NCBI GenBank assembly: GCA_029961685.1
Contig: JARWKL010000012.1
Location: 27,389,227 to 27,453,226, forward strand
From: Aristolochia californica
Taxonomy: Eukaryota > Streptophyta > Magnoliopsida > Piperales > Aristolochiaceae
Direction: 5' to 3'
DNA: 64,000 nucleotides
The notes under the pieces: model-generated
What the model was told of the DNA's origin: nothing
The model's database searches: none
What the model saw: the letters and a program-made list of their open reading frames with translations, nothing else
In this document: positions 1 through 41,100 of the stretch, piece by piece
Numbering within the stretch: the first letter of the stretch is position 1
Layout: the number at the start of each line of letters is the position of its first letter
Position numbers and translations under genes: made by a program

Positions 1-247
1 AAATAACACTAAAAATAAAACAGCAGTACATACCACAGAAGGATGGGGTTTACTTTGACTAATTAATGAGAGATTAGTTACTCAAAGTAAAAACTTAAGT
101 GGAAACAGACATGAGATTTTTAAGACTACAGAGATTATCAAATGCTATCTAGAAGAACAGGACATTTTAAGGCATAACTTTCCATAATTTGGAGAAAGCA
201 AATGTGAGGTAAAATTTGAAAAGCTTACAATATAACAAACATCATAC

Positions 248-27513
<27,266 letters not shown>

Positions 27514-28024
27514 ACCTACAAAGAAAGAAAAGAAAAGTGCAAATGTCTTTCATATGTTCATGAGGACGCCTGAGAATAATAAGGCAAACAAAAGGTTTTT
27601 CATCGGCAGTAGCAGTATAAAGATATACACAAGGACATTTTGAATCAAATATAACAAAGGAAAAAAGAGACAACCAAATTTATAATAGAAGATTGTGCAT
27701 ACACAAAAAAGAGGCACAGCGCAACTGTCTACTTGCTGATTATTCAGAACTTATTTGTACTATTGATTTTGATTTTTTTTTATGTCCAAGATTCTTCAAT
27801 TACACAACATTTGATCCTTATGAATTCCAAAAAAGTGAAAGCAAACGCATGTATTCTCATGGTTACCACCAATCACAAAACATGAATTCTTTTAAAATGC
27901 CCTCACGGTTACCACCAATCACAAAATTTCTTCTTTTAAAATGCAAGAAGAAATTGTACTTGAAAAAGAAAAAATGGATGCACAAAACTATCCAAGCTAC
28001 CTGAGAATCAATGAGACTTGAGCC

Positions 28025-28085
28025 CAAGATCGCAAATTAAGAAACCCCCATGTGACCATTGAACTAAAGGCTCAATCCACAAGAA
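28025..28085 (-). mobile_element. SINE copy in the PICKLE leader intron
   Basis: The reverse complement contains gagcctttagttcaatggtc (box A region), cacatgggggtttc and then gggctcaagtctc (box B), matching the 42024 copy in order and spacing. Confidence 0.62.
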
Positions 28086-29141
28086 GAACATGTTCTTAAT
28101 AGTAATATACCACATGAACGACTGACTAAGTATTCCTGTCCTCCTTTCTAGGAGGCTCTTCCATACCAGCTTTTTCAAACTCGATCCAAAAGAATTTTTT
28201 ATTTTTTTTAATGGCCAATACCAAAAAATTTCACCTCTTCGTAGTAAAAAATGGGAAGCACTTCATATGAGTTGTTAAAGAAAAATGAACTGATGTTACA
28301 GTTTGGTTCCTACTTCAAAGATCACTGTTTCACATAAGTCTGGGATAAACATGCTCTGTTTAAGTGACATAATCAGCTCGAAATACACAGAACAACCATT
28401 CAATACTTTCCCTCCAAAACCATTCTGTAAAATGTGTATATTCACTATATTTGCAAGGTTTCTCATATATTTGCACATGGATACCTTTTTGATGTCCTAA
28501 GCCACATATGACAGTAAGAGGTTGCACGACTCTTGTTTTATAATCCATAAACCCTGGTTTGATAACTATGGAAATAGGAAATCCAAATTTCTCCACGTCC
28601 CACGTACAGATCTGTACAATTATTCCCGCTCGTAGAAGCCAAAAAATGCTATTTATGTGACATAAGCATGAAAAGCATCAAGGAAAAAACTGCCCTAAAT
28701 ATTTATTCTGATATTCTCCTGGAACCAAAAGAAGAAAAATAACAGAATAACTGCGACTACATCGAAGCACAGTTTCGTTAAAATGATTGAAGAGAGCACT
28801 TAATTTTCTCCCTGTTCGTTTCATTTAACTTCTTCATCGCAATTGATCGCAAATGTAACTAAATTGGTCTCAAAAAACGTTAGTAGGGAAACCAAACGAG
28901 TAACTGATATTTGAATTAGGAAATTTTAACATCTTCCACTCCTCTCACTTTTCGTCGCACGCAAAACTTTTTCGAAGCATCTTCTTGCAGATGGAAGTGA
29001 ATCTATAATAAGAGTGCTGCTAGGAAATGAGGCAAGCTAGCAGATTCCTGATTCCAGCTTATGCAGTGTTATTTGGTGAAAATGGATAGAATTAAAAAAT
29101 TGATATCGTAATTGAATCTCCTAGGCTAGAAGAGAACTTAC

Positions 29142-29250
29142 CTTCGTCGTCCGGTTTGCAGACATACAGTCGGGAGACTCTCCGGCAGGGCAGTATGCGA
29201 GAAAGACGGAGAGGTTATAGAAAGAAAACAGGAGCCAAGAAAGAAGATAC
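29142..29250 (-). other. PKL: PICKLE 5' UTR exon (transcript start approximate)
   Basis: On the minus strand a good donor (gacgaagg then gtaagt) ends an exon at 29142. A matching acceptor (tttgtag) lies at 27516-27518, and the start codon is only 2 nt further on. This implies a 1626-bp leader intron (27516-29141). The right-hand limit is a guess, because no TATA box or start site is visible. The intron holds one SINE copy and no coding exon I could recognise. Confidence 0.6.
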
Positions 29251-29559
29251 AAGACTAAGCTAAAATAACAACAATAATTAATCTAGAAGAGTTATTAGCA
29301 CGATCGGTAGGCTTAGGTTAAAAAGTAAATTAAGTAGGGCTTTTTACTTTTTCTATACGGCCTTTCTGTCAAATTATTGCTTTTATATTATTCTTCACAT
29401 CAAATAAAAGCTTATACATCCCATCTAATAGCATTGGAATTACTTAAAATAGCTTTACGTTTTTTAGTAAGCTAAAGGGGGGGAGGGTTACTACATTTTG
29501 TAAGTACGGGGAAGGTGAGAGCCTTAGTGAAAGTGAATCACGTATTCGATAGAAAGTGT

Positions 29560-29782
29560 AGTGGAAAGTATTTTTTTGTATTAGTGTGCATAATGGAAAA
29601 TATAGTGGAAACAAGAGAATGAGTTTATTCATAAAATACCTTGATAGATTTAACTTTAGAATATAGTTATATTTAACTTTTTAATTAACAAAATAAGCTA
29701 AATAATTTTAATTTAAAAATAAATATTAATTTAATTAAATATAACAAATAATATACCTAAACAAACATGGTTACTTTTATAA
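29560..29782. repeat. Left copy of a 220-bp dispersed direct repeat
   Basis: It shares the start aaagtgtagtg, the core aatggaaaatatagtggaaa and the end cctaaacaaacatggttact with 30677-30893, in the same orientation. It has no coding content. Because the same sequence follows the end of both copies, it does not look like an LTR pair with a primer site. Confidence 0.75.
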
Positions 29783-30676
29783 TGTCTAGATACTCGAATT
29801 ATGACTTTTACAATATCTTAATTTTTAATCTTAAATTAATAATATAATATAATATTAAGTCATTAATATAATAAATAATTAAATAGGGTATTTTATTAAT
29901 AATTTAAGATAGATTTTAGTTTAGTTTAAATTAATACAATAATTATTAATTTAATTAATTATATATAATACTTGAACAAAAACCCTCCACCACAAACCCA
30001 ATCAATTGCAACGAACAAATGAATACACCCCAAATACACATCCCTAACGTCAAAATAAAAAATAAAATATAAAAAAAAAACCCTCATTCTCATCCCTTCC
30101 TAGTTCGATATGAAGAGCGAAGCAGCCAAGCATGGGCAATGCAAACCCAAATCCAATATCCGAAGACAAGGCAAGTGCCCGCAGCTACTAACATGGCCAC
30201 CATGACGACGAAGAGAGACACAAAAACGCTGCTTATATGGGGCATCTCTAATAAAAGCAGAGAAAATTGTAGGAGAAGGATTATAGAAGATTCAAGAGTG
30301 ACGAAGAAGGATGAGGGTTTAGGGTTGAGAGGAAGGTGTCGAAGGCGAGGGCAAAGCCAAGCAACGGCAGTAGGGGAGTATCTACAGAGCAAGAAGGAAG
30401 CAACATGACGAGAGGAAGGTTTCAAAGCTCATCAATGGTCAACAAGAGGAGCATCAACGACGAGGTTGGGAAGCAAAGATTGAATTATCAAAAGAGTGAG
30501 TGAAAGTGAATTATATAGTTCATTCACTTTCATTTTCCCTCTTGGGCGCACACTAACGATTTTGGGTAAATGAAAATGATTTTGAATCCACTTTCCTTTT
30601 CTCCCAATATGAACTAACTAGACCTCAAAGTGAATTACTTTTGAAAAATAATTATTTTTGAACTAGTGTGCTCAAA

Positions 30677-30893
30677 GTGTAGTGTAATGTATTTTCTTGT
30701 GTTAATGTGCACAATGGAAAATATAGTGGAAAGTGGATAATGAGTTATTAATAAAATACTGATAGATTTAATTTTATTAAGATAAATTTATTTAGCTTTT
30801 TAATTAAAAAAGATAAATAATTTTTAAAAAAATAATAATTAAAATAATATATAAAAAATAATATACCTAAACAAACATGGTTACTTAACTAAG
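30677..30893. repeat. Right copy of a 220-bp dispersed direct repeat
   Basis: The partner of 29560-29782, about 1.1 kb away and visibly diverged in its AT-rich middle. It could be a miniature element copied twice or a segmental duplication. Confidence 0.75.
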
Positions 30894-31640
30894 TAAAAAT
30901 AAAAAATAAAAAAGTATGTACATAATTTAAAATAAAATAAACAAACTAAAAGAAAATAGAAAAGTAAATTATAAATTTATGTTGAAACACAAAATGGAAA
31001 ATATAAAATATTTTTTAATAGATTTTGTTATAAAATTAAGTAAATAATAAACATCGTCTTTTAATAAAGTAATAGATTTTAAAGTATTTTTAGTTTTTAA
31101 ATAAATAAATGAAACACACATAAGTTGAACAAAAAATAATTTGTTAAAAAAAATTAAAACAATTTAAAATAAAAAAATAAATAAACTAAAACACAAATTA
31201 AATAGAAATAACAACTATTTACTTTTGATAAATAATTATTATGCAAAAAATCAAATCAGGGGGTAGAAAGGGGGAGGGAATGCAAATAGACCCCTTGAGA
31301 AATTTGATAAATGTCCGGAGCAATAACCGCCAAACAACGTTCCTCGGATTGCAAGACACGCACCATAATGAGAAAATGATTCTAGAAGCCGTTACTGACC
31401 TTGCAACGAAAACAATTCTCGCAAGTATTATTTGGTAGTCGATTGAATTGTCCGGGCAAGATGGACCAATGAGAAATCCTAGTCTACTCGAACATATTTC
31501 ACGGCCCCAACTGTTCTACTAAAGACATCAAACTGTAATTAATTTCCTTGATATTTTTCCTTTCATTTCGCTTAACAAATTATTGCTTTGATCGTGTGGG
31601 GGTATAGTGCCAATGATGCGTCATCTAGTAAGTATACAAA

Positions 31641-32192
31641 ATAAAAAAAAATTCAGAGAGCCTGCTGCATTTACAATCAAGAGCCCAAGAACCCATCTTT
31701 CCAGGCTTGCAGCGCTGCAGACAGCAGAGGTCAGGTGCCGGTCTTCCGCCATAAGCTTCTCTTCAGCTAACTCACCTTTACATCCATGGTAACCATGGCT
31801 ATCCGCTGGGCTGCACAGCTCTTGAGCCAGTTTTAACGCCAGCCGCAACCCTGCAATATCGTATACTATAAAACAGAAATTCTTTTTTAGGTCACTGCAA
31901 AGGACCAGTTCAATGTTACATCGCATTGCACAAACATTCACTAAAACAGGAAACGGAGCACAACATTATTGGCTGAGATATCAAGGAAGGAGAAACAAAG
32001 CTGAGGTAGCTGTGGATTCCGCCTTGTGGATATTCTCGAGTTCTCCATGAAGTTCTCAAGTCCACAATCTGCATATGCAAGCTGGAATGCAGAAAACAGA
32101 TGGGACATGTATGGGACTGATAGCAACTGCAAGAGTACCCCTGCTTTGAAAATGACAAAAAACATTTCAAACAAATTGCTCTCCCTTGAAAC
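31641..32192 (-). other. Probable 3' UTR of the FIP1-like gene
   Basis: This is the sequence following the stop codon of the FIP1-like gene. It is less AT-rich than the spacer further left and has no recognisable coding content. The poly(A) site cannot be placed; the left limit is a guess. Confidence 0.35.
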
Positions 32193-35100
32193 TCAGCTAC
32201 CAACCCACCTACGCTTCCTGGCTGGTCGTTCTTGTTTGATCACCAGAGAAGTGGGATTCTCACTCTGAGAAACCACTGCTTCATTCTCCACCCTCCTATT
32301 TGTAGACGTGTCTTTTTCACTAGGCATAGGAAGCTTAAACCTTTCACTTCGTTTCTTTAGTTTTGCAAAAGTATCCATGTGTCGATCATCACCAACTTTA
32401 TCTAAATCAACCTTTTTGTTCTCAGATGAGTGTCCCATATCAGGATCCTTATTCAAATCTCTATTCTTTTCATTGCTAACAACAGCAACTGTCTCATCCC
32501 TCTCAACTGGTTGTTCAGTACCTACAGATCTACCATCATTGTTGCCACTCTCCTTACTGGACTTTGCAATAGAAGAACTAAGGGAATTAGGGTTTATATC
32601 TCTTTCTTTCTGGCTTGTCCAATGCTCCAATTTGGAGCGACCCCTTCGGGAGCCATGCTGGACCTCATTATCCATTGTACTATCTTCTTCACGTTTTCTA
32701 GAAGTGTGCTGTGTCTGATCATGGTGATCATGATGATGATGACCTTTCTTAGGAAATGTCGCAGTAGATGACCTGGAGGGACCATGGTCATGAGAATCAG
32801 CAGGATCTGGCGGTGAAATTATGTTGCTTTCTTGAACACTAGTACTTCTCATGGTAACCTGAACAACACAAATAATTTCTCAGTAACAATCACTTCTATG
32901 GATTGGTAAATCTGTTGATCAGCTGCCATCAGCAAACCTCACATCTGATGTCCACCTTTATTGTGAACTAAATCCTTTTTTATCATCTCCCTACAATAAA
33001 TTATTAGTTCCTCTTTTTTAGCACTTTACTTAATGTTACTTTAACACAAGTAAATTAAAAAATTAAATGATAAAAAAGACATACAAGAAAGGACATATAA
33101 AACCGGGCCAATCTTCTAAGAGCCACCCATTGCATCAAGCAAATAGTTGGCACATTAAAAGTTCATGTACTCATATTACCCATCATTTTTAATAGATCTC
33201 ATTGAATAGAGATGAGCTTTTTGTACATTGCTTACAAACAGTGGTAGTGCATGGCTTAAATGTAGAAGAAACTGCCTTTTTCTTTAAAGATGCAGAAAAC
33301 TTGCTGAAGAACATGAGATAAGACAATATCATGCAAAATAATTGAAATTACAAAGAGGAAGGACAAGAAAAAAAGAAAAAAAGAAAAAATAAAACTGAAA
33401 TTTCAACTGCCTCATTTAGAAAGTTTCTTACTTTCATAACTTCTTATTTTGGGAAAATCAGCAATGGCCACTTTTAGCAGTTTCTTTGTTTGTCAACAGT
33501 CCCCTGTTAGGAGGGTTTTAATTTTAGTACAAGTCATTAGTTGGGAAGGAAAAAGAAGTCATTTGCTATTAAATACCCAAAATTAGTTACTCTAAGATTA
33601 ATAGTTTCTTGTTAACTTCATGTTGGAATTCCTTTCCATATCTCAGCAATTCCAACATAGAAAGTTAAGCTCAAACGCAACGAAAAAATTTAATTCTAAG
33701 AAAGCCCTATGATGATGGAAATTGAGCAATTTTCAGGTCAATTTAAAATAGATAACTCAAACTTTGGAGTCTATAAATAAATGGGGATCTCTTGTAACTT
33801 GGGTCACTCTTGAGGCAATACATTTCTTTTCTTTAGTTACTGGGGCACTGACAGCTATCTTGTTTATCTATTCTCTGCTCTAAGAATACTTTGTTAGTGG
33901 TTTCTTTCTATTGTGCTAGCTATTGCTAGCTATAAAACTTCACCTGTAAATTCAAGATCCACTATTTGAACTTTTTTTTTCTGGTAAAACTTAATGACTC
34001 TATGAACGTGAAGAAACTTTTTAGAGTTGAGACAGGAGAGGCTGGGTTACTCATATTCCAGCCTCGTCCTTCAACTTTATTTCTAACCTTAGCAGCTTTG
34101 TAAACACTTGAACACACAGGGAAGAACCTTTCGTTCCCTTACCACAGGATATAAACAACATAGACCCCTCCAAAATTTCTTCCGAGCATGACAAGCTACT
34201 ACAAGAGATTCCATACAATGAAGGTTAGCTGCTTTTGAGCTTTTGTAACTTCCAGTGAACAAAAAATCCTCATACCTTCTCGTTTTTGTGGGTACCACGG
34301 TCATCATGCCGTCTCTTGCCATGCCCTACAGCATTTTGATCACTCACCTCAGACTCTTTGCTCTTCCTTGGATTCTCTTTGTGCTTTTCCTTATATGACC
34401 CTACAAGACGATCATTCTGACCAGTTGACCTTTCATGCCTTGAATTCTTCTCCTCATAATTAAATTGGTTATCACGAGAGTAAACATCCTCACGTCCCCT
34501 ATGTTGCAAAGATGTATCTTCTTCTAATCTTTCTCGCCTCTTTGGCAGCTCTATATGCCGCCTTTTATCTCTCTGTGGATAATCTTTTTCAGAGACTAAT
34601 CCCTTTGACTCATCTTTAGTCCTTCCGCTCCCAACCCACTTGTTCTCTTCATGGAGTTGTTTTACCCTTTGCCGGTCTTCCTTCTCCCTCTGGCGCCAAT
34701 TTTCTTCTCTGTGTCTTACAGATTGATGATGTTCATCAGGTTTATCTCTCTGCCTTACTGGGTCATCCCTCCTTCTAGAGTCCACCAAGTCATCTCTTTC
34801 TCTTTTCCTTCTCTCTTCAGTTGCTCTATATCCATGCAATATTTCTTCTTTATCAAGTTCTCTTTTTTGTGGACCACCCTCTTTCCTTCTTTTAAGATGA
34901 GACTCATCTAAGCTTTCATGCCGTCCCAATGCAATATCTTCCCACTCCCTTTGCTTAGTTGATCTAATTTCTTTCTCATGCCGACCTCGCCAATCCCCAT
35001 CCTCCACACGTTTTCGAGAGAAGAGATGGTCGTTCTTTTCAGACCTTTCACTTTCATGAACACGACTCCTATGCCTAGATCCTGTTTCCTCAACACGGTC

Positions 35101-38100
35101 ACGCCTCTTGATCTCTTCATCTTTTGGCCTTCTCCGTTGCACATCCTCTTCCCTCCTTTGCCAAGTTCCCACTGAACTGTCCCTTTCCTTCTGTCGCTCA
35201 AATCCCTCTCCTTTGACTCGTGAATAATGCCCTGAATTTGAATCCCAGTCTCTATGCAGATAAGAGTGACCAGTGTCATCTCTCCCTCTCGAGACCAAAT
35301 GGCTTCTTTCCACCTCATGTCTCCCTTCTCGACCATAATCATCTCTCCTGCGATAAATTGGCTCATCTCCATCTTGAGTCCTTCTTGCTTCTCCAACCCA
35401 TCTTGATCGTCCATCTTGAACAACTTCATCTTCTCCACCTTCTCCTCTTCTCTGATAATCCCTGCTACTCCCAGATCTTCCCTTGCTACTATCACTATGA
35501 GCTGGCCTCATTTCATCCCCATTCTCAATCTGTTGAGTTGCAGATTCCACTCGAGAACTTAGCTTTTGTTTCTTTATAGAATGATCCAAGCTACTCTCTT
35601 CCCGGGTCTCACTTGGGGCTCCCAAATCTGATGCAATTTCATCTCCTTCATATTCTGTGCTATCAGCTAAAGCAAGCTGATCATCATGTCCATCTTTTCT
35701 CCGTTCTAGACTTAGCTCCTTGACAGCCTCAACTTCTTCAGTGGATGACCCTTCAGGTATTTGTTTTCCCTCAAAGTCATCTTTAGAATTTTCATTTTGT
35801 TCGGCATCAGCCTTGATTATGTCAGAACAATGGTTTGATTTGACATCACTTACATTATCACCACTTGTGTCAGAGCACCTCTCTCGTGGTGCCTCTTGTG
35901 GCGACCTGTTTTTTGCATGAAAAAATTAGTACAAATAAGTTCAACCTACCACGCTACCATCCACAGACAAAATAGAGATGAGTAATAAGAAGCAAAAATT
36001 TTACACAAGCAATATCCAATTTATATACTGTCGCTATAACTATGCGGTACCTTCCTCCCAGGGATGAGCCAGATTCTCCACTAGGGTACACCTGACCTCG
36101 GATATTAGAACTATGATGATATGGAACCGGTGCCTCAGATGGGCAGGAAGGTAGCCCACCACTAGCAATTACATCATCACGACCACGACCCATATCAGGT
36201 GTTCTACTTGCCATCTTTTCCCTCTTCCTCCCATCAGATGTCGAGGGGAGAGGGTTCCCATATTCATCTTCTTCAATTTCATTGCCTCTAAATTCTTCAA
36301 CTTGGGTCTCATTCTCTGGCTCAGATGTACCATTAGATGTGATGGCATTGTCATTTACTGGATCATGACAAATAATCTGCACAACCAAATCCTCCAATAG
36401 GTAAGTCGTCCGCAATTTATGAGCACATGAATGGATAGATATATGCAGAGGGGAAGTGGGGCGGATTGTTTGAGAAATAGGGCTATCAACTAATTTAGGC
36501 AGGGATCTAGGTTAGATTCAAATCTGACTACCTAAGATCCAGTTCCAGATCAATCACGAACTAAGGATCCAAGAGACCTCAGGAAAGGTTTAAGCAATAG
36601 GCTGACTAAATAAGCTTGTCTCATTTGGTGGAGTAAAGACAGATGAAAAAATTGGTTAACAACAGCAGATTACCTCTATGACTGCATCAGAATCACGGTT
36701 TCGAGGAGGCCTTGTATCAATGGATGGAAGACGCTCACCATAACCACCTTCAACCTGTATTGCCCTCCCTGTTGGCTGGTACAAACAAAAGGTACATGAC
36801 AGGAAAGTGAGAAATTTTATTAAGGACTAAAAGAAAACATTTAGTCAGCAAAACACAGTAAAAATGATGATATGCAGAAGGGGAAACAACTATTTTTTTC
36901 TTTAAAATGACGATGATTTTTTTTTTTTTTTGAGAATAATGGGAATTGCATTAAAGAAGAAAGAGGTGACAAAAAATTAGGCCATAATAAAAAAGGTAAT
37001 TAACACAAATGCCCCCCACATAACAGACACAACAACAAAGCAAACAAAACCACAGAAGGAAAAAAGAAAAATCAGCCAGGAACACACATACAACAAGCCC
37101 TGAAAAAAAAATACCCTGGGTGGAGATTCATTAAGATGTAAACAGATACAACAAAAGCAGGGTAAGAGGAAAACCCTCAACCCTCAATCCTCAAGAGGAA
37201 TGGAATCCCCAACTGAAATGCAAGGACTAGAAACACCTAATTTAGTAATCCATCAGCAACATGATTAGCTAATCATAGAATATGTCCTAGGTACTGCAAC
37301 ATCTGAGCACAGATGAACTATTTCATCATAATAATGCCAAAGGCATGGGGCAGGAATTAGAAGAACCAAAAAGCCAAAAGATGACTATACGAGAGTCTCC
37401 AACTACGAGAGGGCCAGAAAAATGCTGAACATATATCTGAATGTTTTTAAAACAAGCTCTACTTTCAGCTTCAACCACATCACACCTACCAACAAGACCC
37501 AAAAAAGCAAATTTGACAACTCCAATTGTTATCCTGAAATGCCCCATCCATACCAGCTGATCTGGGATTATATAACGACTTCCCATTAAAATAGATCTTA
37601 AGATATCCAACTGGGGCAGGATCTCAACTGACCATAGGAGGAGAAGCATGAAATCTGACAAAATCAAAACAATTCCTTCTAATAACTAAACTTGAATAAG
37701 TGGAATCACGGCCATCCCCCATGGTGTCATTGGGATATGTTCAAAGGGATATATAATTTATTTTCTCCTTTAAACTGTAAGTGGAATCACATTCCACGAT
37801 CTGCTAATCACCTAGCAGATTCCCGGGCCAAGGCGGGCATCTCTCTCCAACACTTTGTTGTGGAGTCAGGCCCCCGACATTAGGTTTGTAATCTTCCTTC
37901 TTTGTTTTCAATATATGCACCATTATTCCAAAAAAATAACTGAACTTGAATAAGAAGAGAACGCCCAAAAGCATGGGCCTATGAGAGAATCAAGGGAAAG
38001 AACTACTTCTGACCACATATACAAAAAAAAGTCAGATATTGACCAAAAAAATAATTAGGCCTGAGACTATTTGAATTTACTTCTTGCTCCTCTTTCCTTT

Positions 38101-41100
38101 CATCTCAACTAACTGGAAATGGAACTTCAATAGTTTTTCATCATTGAGTAGAAAATACAAGCTGGCAAATTTATATGACGAAGTAAAGAAGAAACTTGAA
38201 CAAATAATAGCGCAGACAAAAATGATATACCAGAGGTGGACGGATGCGAGTAGTTGGCCTCCCTTGTCCCATAAAATCACCTTGTCCAACAGCTGTCTTC
38301 CCCTGATTTGCATTATTGACAGAAGCATCATGAAGACCTGCTGCAGCTGCAAGTTCCGGAGGTAAATCTGGATCAAAGTCCTGAGACACAAACCAGCAAA
38401 TGAATGAAACTCAATGCAATGAATCAGAAAATAAGCTCCAGTATGCCCAAAATTTTCATTACTTGCTCAGATCGCCCACTTTCATAAACCCGAATTTTGC
38501 TTTGCATGGTAGCTTCCAAACGAAGTTGGTCCTGCATAAATCCGTAATTAAGTCAACGGATTTACGAAAAACTATGCCTCAAAGTTGCAAGTCATGTAGA
38601 AGGGGCAGGATTTGCTTTTTCAATAATGCTAGAGCAACTTGCCAGCTGCTTGCAGTACTCTTTCCAGTGATCCTCATCTAATCCGAAGTTGAAATAGTTT
38701 GATATATCTACACCAGGATACCTCCATGGCTTCTCCTCAAAACTATCAATGTCGACATCAAATACTGTCCTGAAAATATATTCAAAAAATATTGTAAAGG
38801 TGTGATAAACATGTTTGCAGTCAGGTTTTTGAACCATACACTGTGTGCATTAGTGCATGTGCTTTGAGTGTAGAACTACAAAAGTAGATCATAAAAGTGG
38901 AATCATGCAATACATATTTGTGTGTATACGAGCATGCATGAATGTTGATAGATACAAGAGGTAAAAGCAGACGACAAAAGAAAGTTTTTCAGAAATTTTC
39001 CTATATGTCCATTTCAAATCAAGTAAAACCATGCATTTAAAATACATGCGGTCTGCTGCAACCAAGCCAAGCAAATTTTATTTTTCGATTTGACGATGGA
39101 TGTGGGAAAGCAAGGGGCAGCGTTTTGATGAGCATAGGTCCCATGACTGATATGTTATAGATTGAAAAACATGCTAACATAAGATTGGAGGTGTCTCTAC
39201 ATTTTTTTATTTTTAAAAAAAGTAACTTATGTTGCATTTATCATGCACCCAAACAAATTGATGAGGATCAATTTAAGCCTTCAATTTTAGCTCAACACAT
39301 ATTACTCTTTGCAGTGGTTCCCTCCAACAAATCATAACTCTAGATCAAAAGCATCACGAGAAGCACTTACCACACATGAGACTGTCAAAGCAATCAAAGA
39401 ATAATCCTAGATGTATGCAGAAAGGTTTTCCAAGAGCCAGGTTAATGGGAACATTTTATGGACAGAGGCATTTCTGTTATCAAATCAAGCAGCTACAGAT
39501 AATCGGGTGATCCAGTTTTACATATACAAACATGAATGCACACCAAATGTTTTCAAATGTCTTAACATTTGGACATTGGATTTGTTCTCCCAACCCTTTG
39601 ATTCATTAGTGGACAATATAACCACTCCGAATATCCTCTATGTTTTCTCTGTCCCCTTCAACCGTTTTGAATCCAGTGGCTCCTCCAAGGACTATTCCTG
39701 TGTATCAGCAGGTTTTCTTCTTCCGTGATCATTGAGGGAAAATCTGCAGGGTTTAGCTTCACCACTGGGAAGATTTTTTGAAGCTTTTAAATGAAACCAT
39801 GGACAATTCTAGTTCTATCACTGGATCCTGAAATAACACTTGTAGAAGCACCAACAGTGTTGCAGACAGAGCTGCAACTCTATTCTTTTAGATTAGTGTA
39901 TTTTTGGTTTTGTGTATCAATTCTCAGTTTTTTTCCTTTTTTTAAGTGTAATGTATCTCTTCTTGCACATGTACATTTCTCCCTAGGGAGCTTTGGAATT
40001 CCTTTTTTCACTCCATAAACAGAAACTTTAAAAAAATAAGCTCATGCTGCATTTCACAGATCATAAATGTGTTCTGATTCAGTAACCCAGAACATTGACT
40101 ATAACCCAACTAAATGGACTCACAAATAGCAAAGTTTAACTGGTATGTTGATACAAAAAGATTTCATTGTTTTTTCAGCTCAGAATCTCTTAGAAATCCA
40201 TTTAGATATGTCCCCTCACAAAAGGCTTATGAAGTACCTGCCATGTTGTACAGTTCTCTGGAGAAAACCTTCTCATGCTCATAGACTTTAAGCTTAAGGA
40301 TGCTTAAACACACTTCTTAACATCCTAACATCAGCTTCAAAGTGGAGAAAGCTAGTAATCTCTCCACCTAATAAAAAGTTCTCCAGTTGTGTACTACCAA
40401 GTACTTCTATATTGAACTTCTCCTCCCTAGTAGGAATCCCATCACATTCTTAGCTAGAAAGGTAACTTCTCTTGACCACATAATCTGGTAGCTCCTCTCC
40501 TTTCATCAAAATATTAAAAGCTTCTCTAAGAGTTCCTTTTTTTCAGGTAGTGCACAAGGGAAAGTGTTTTGTTCTATACTTGAGAAGAAGTTATTGGTGA
40601 AACCAATGTTATCAAACCTGGAACAGACTGGCCAGTTGAACCAGGTGAAACCAGATCCAGCCCCCTATACGGGTTTGATAGTGCACAAACCAAGGGGAGA
40701 GAGGAAAAACTTTTAGGCATGGCCAGTCTTTTGTGGTTTGACTGGGAACCAATGTTATCAATACCTATTTTTGACTAGTAGACCAAACCACACCATTCCC
40801 CCTCCCCCTCCCCTTCTCTTCTTCTGAACTACGCAGTTGGGGTAAGCCCTCCCCATTAGAGGAAAGAGGGTGGGTGGAGGGCATGTGGAGTCTCCCTCCT
40901 CCTTGACCTTTCTGTTTTGGAATAGAGAGTTGAGGGAGGAGGAGGATTCTGCTCCACCCTCTCTCTTTTTTTCAACCGGTGCGGAAGGTGAGGACCCCTC
41001 CCCCACCAAAAGAAAGGAAGAGGGAAGGCAGGGTAGAGTTCCCCCTCCCTTCTGTAGAAGAGGAGGGTAGAGCTCCCCATGATATTTTTTCTTTTCTTTT

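Larger units (their letters stand above)
29251..31640. other. Intergenic region between PICKLE and the FIP1-like gene
   Basis: No gene recognised. The two genes are in tandem, so this holds the PICKLE promoter and the end of the FIP1-like transcript. It is strongly AT-rich at 29.6-30.0 and 30.7-31.2 kb, where two copies of a direct repeat lie. The middle (30.1-30.5 kb) is GC-richer and open on both strands, but neither reading resembles a known protein. Confidence 0.7.

Noticed and set aside
30090..30425. 111-codon minus-strand frame with hydrophobic stretches
   Set aside because: No start context, motif or family resemblance, and an equally long frame exists on the opposite strand. Treated as non-coding.
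34651..35579. Long plus-strand and alternative minus-strand frames over exon 8 of the FIP1-like gene
   Set aside because: By-products of the repetitive R/D/E codon composition. Only one frame joins the flanking exons in phase.
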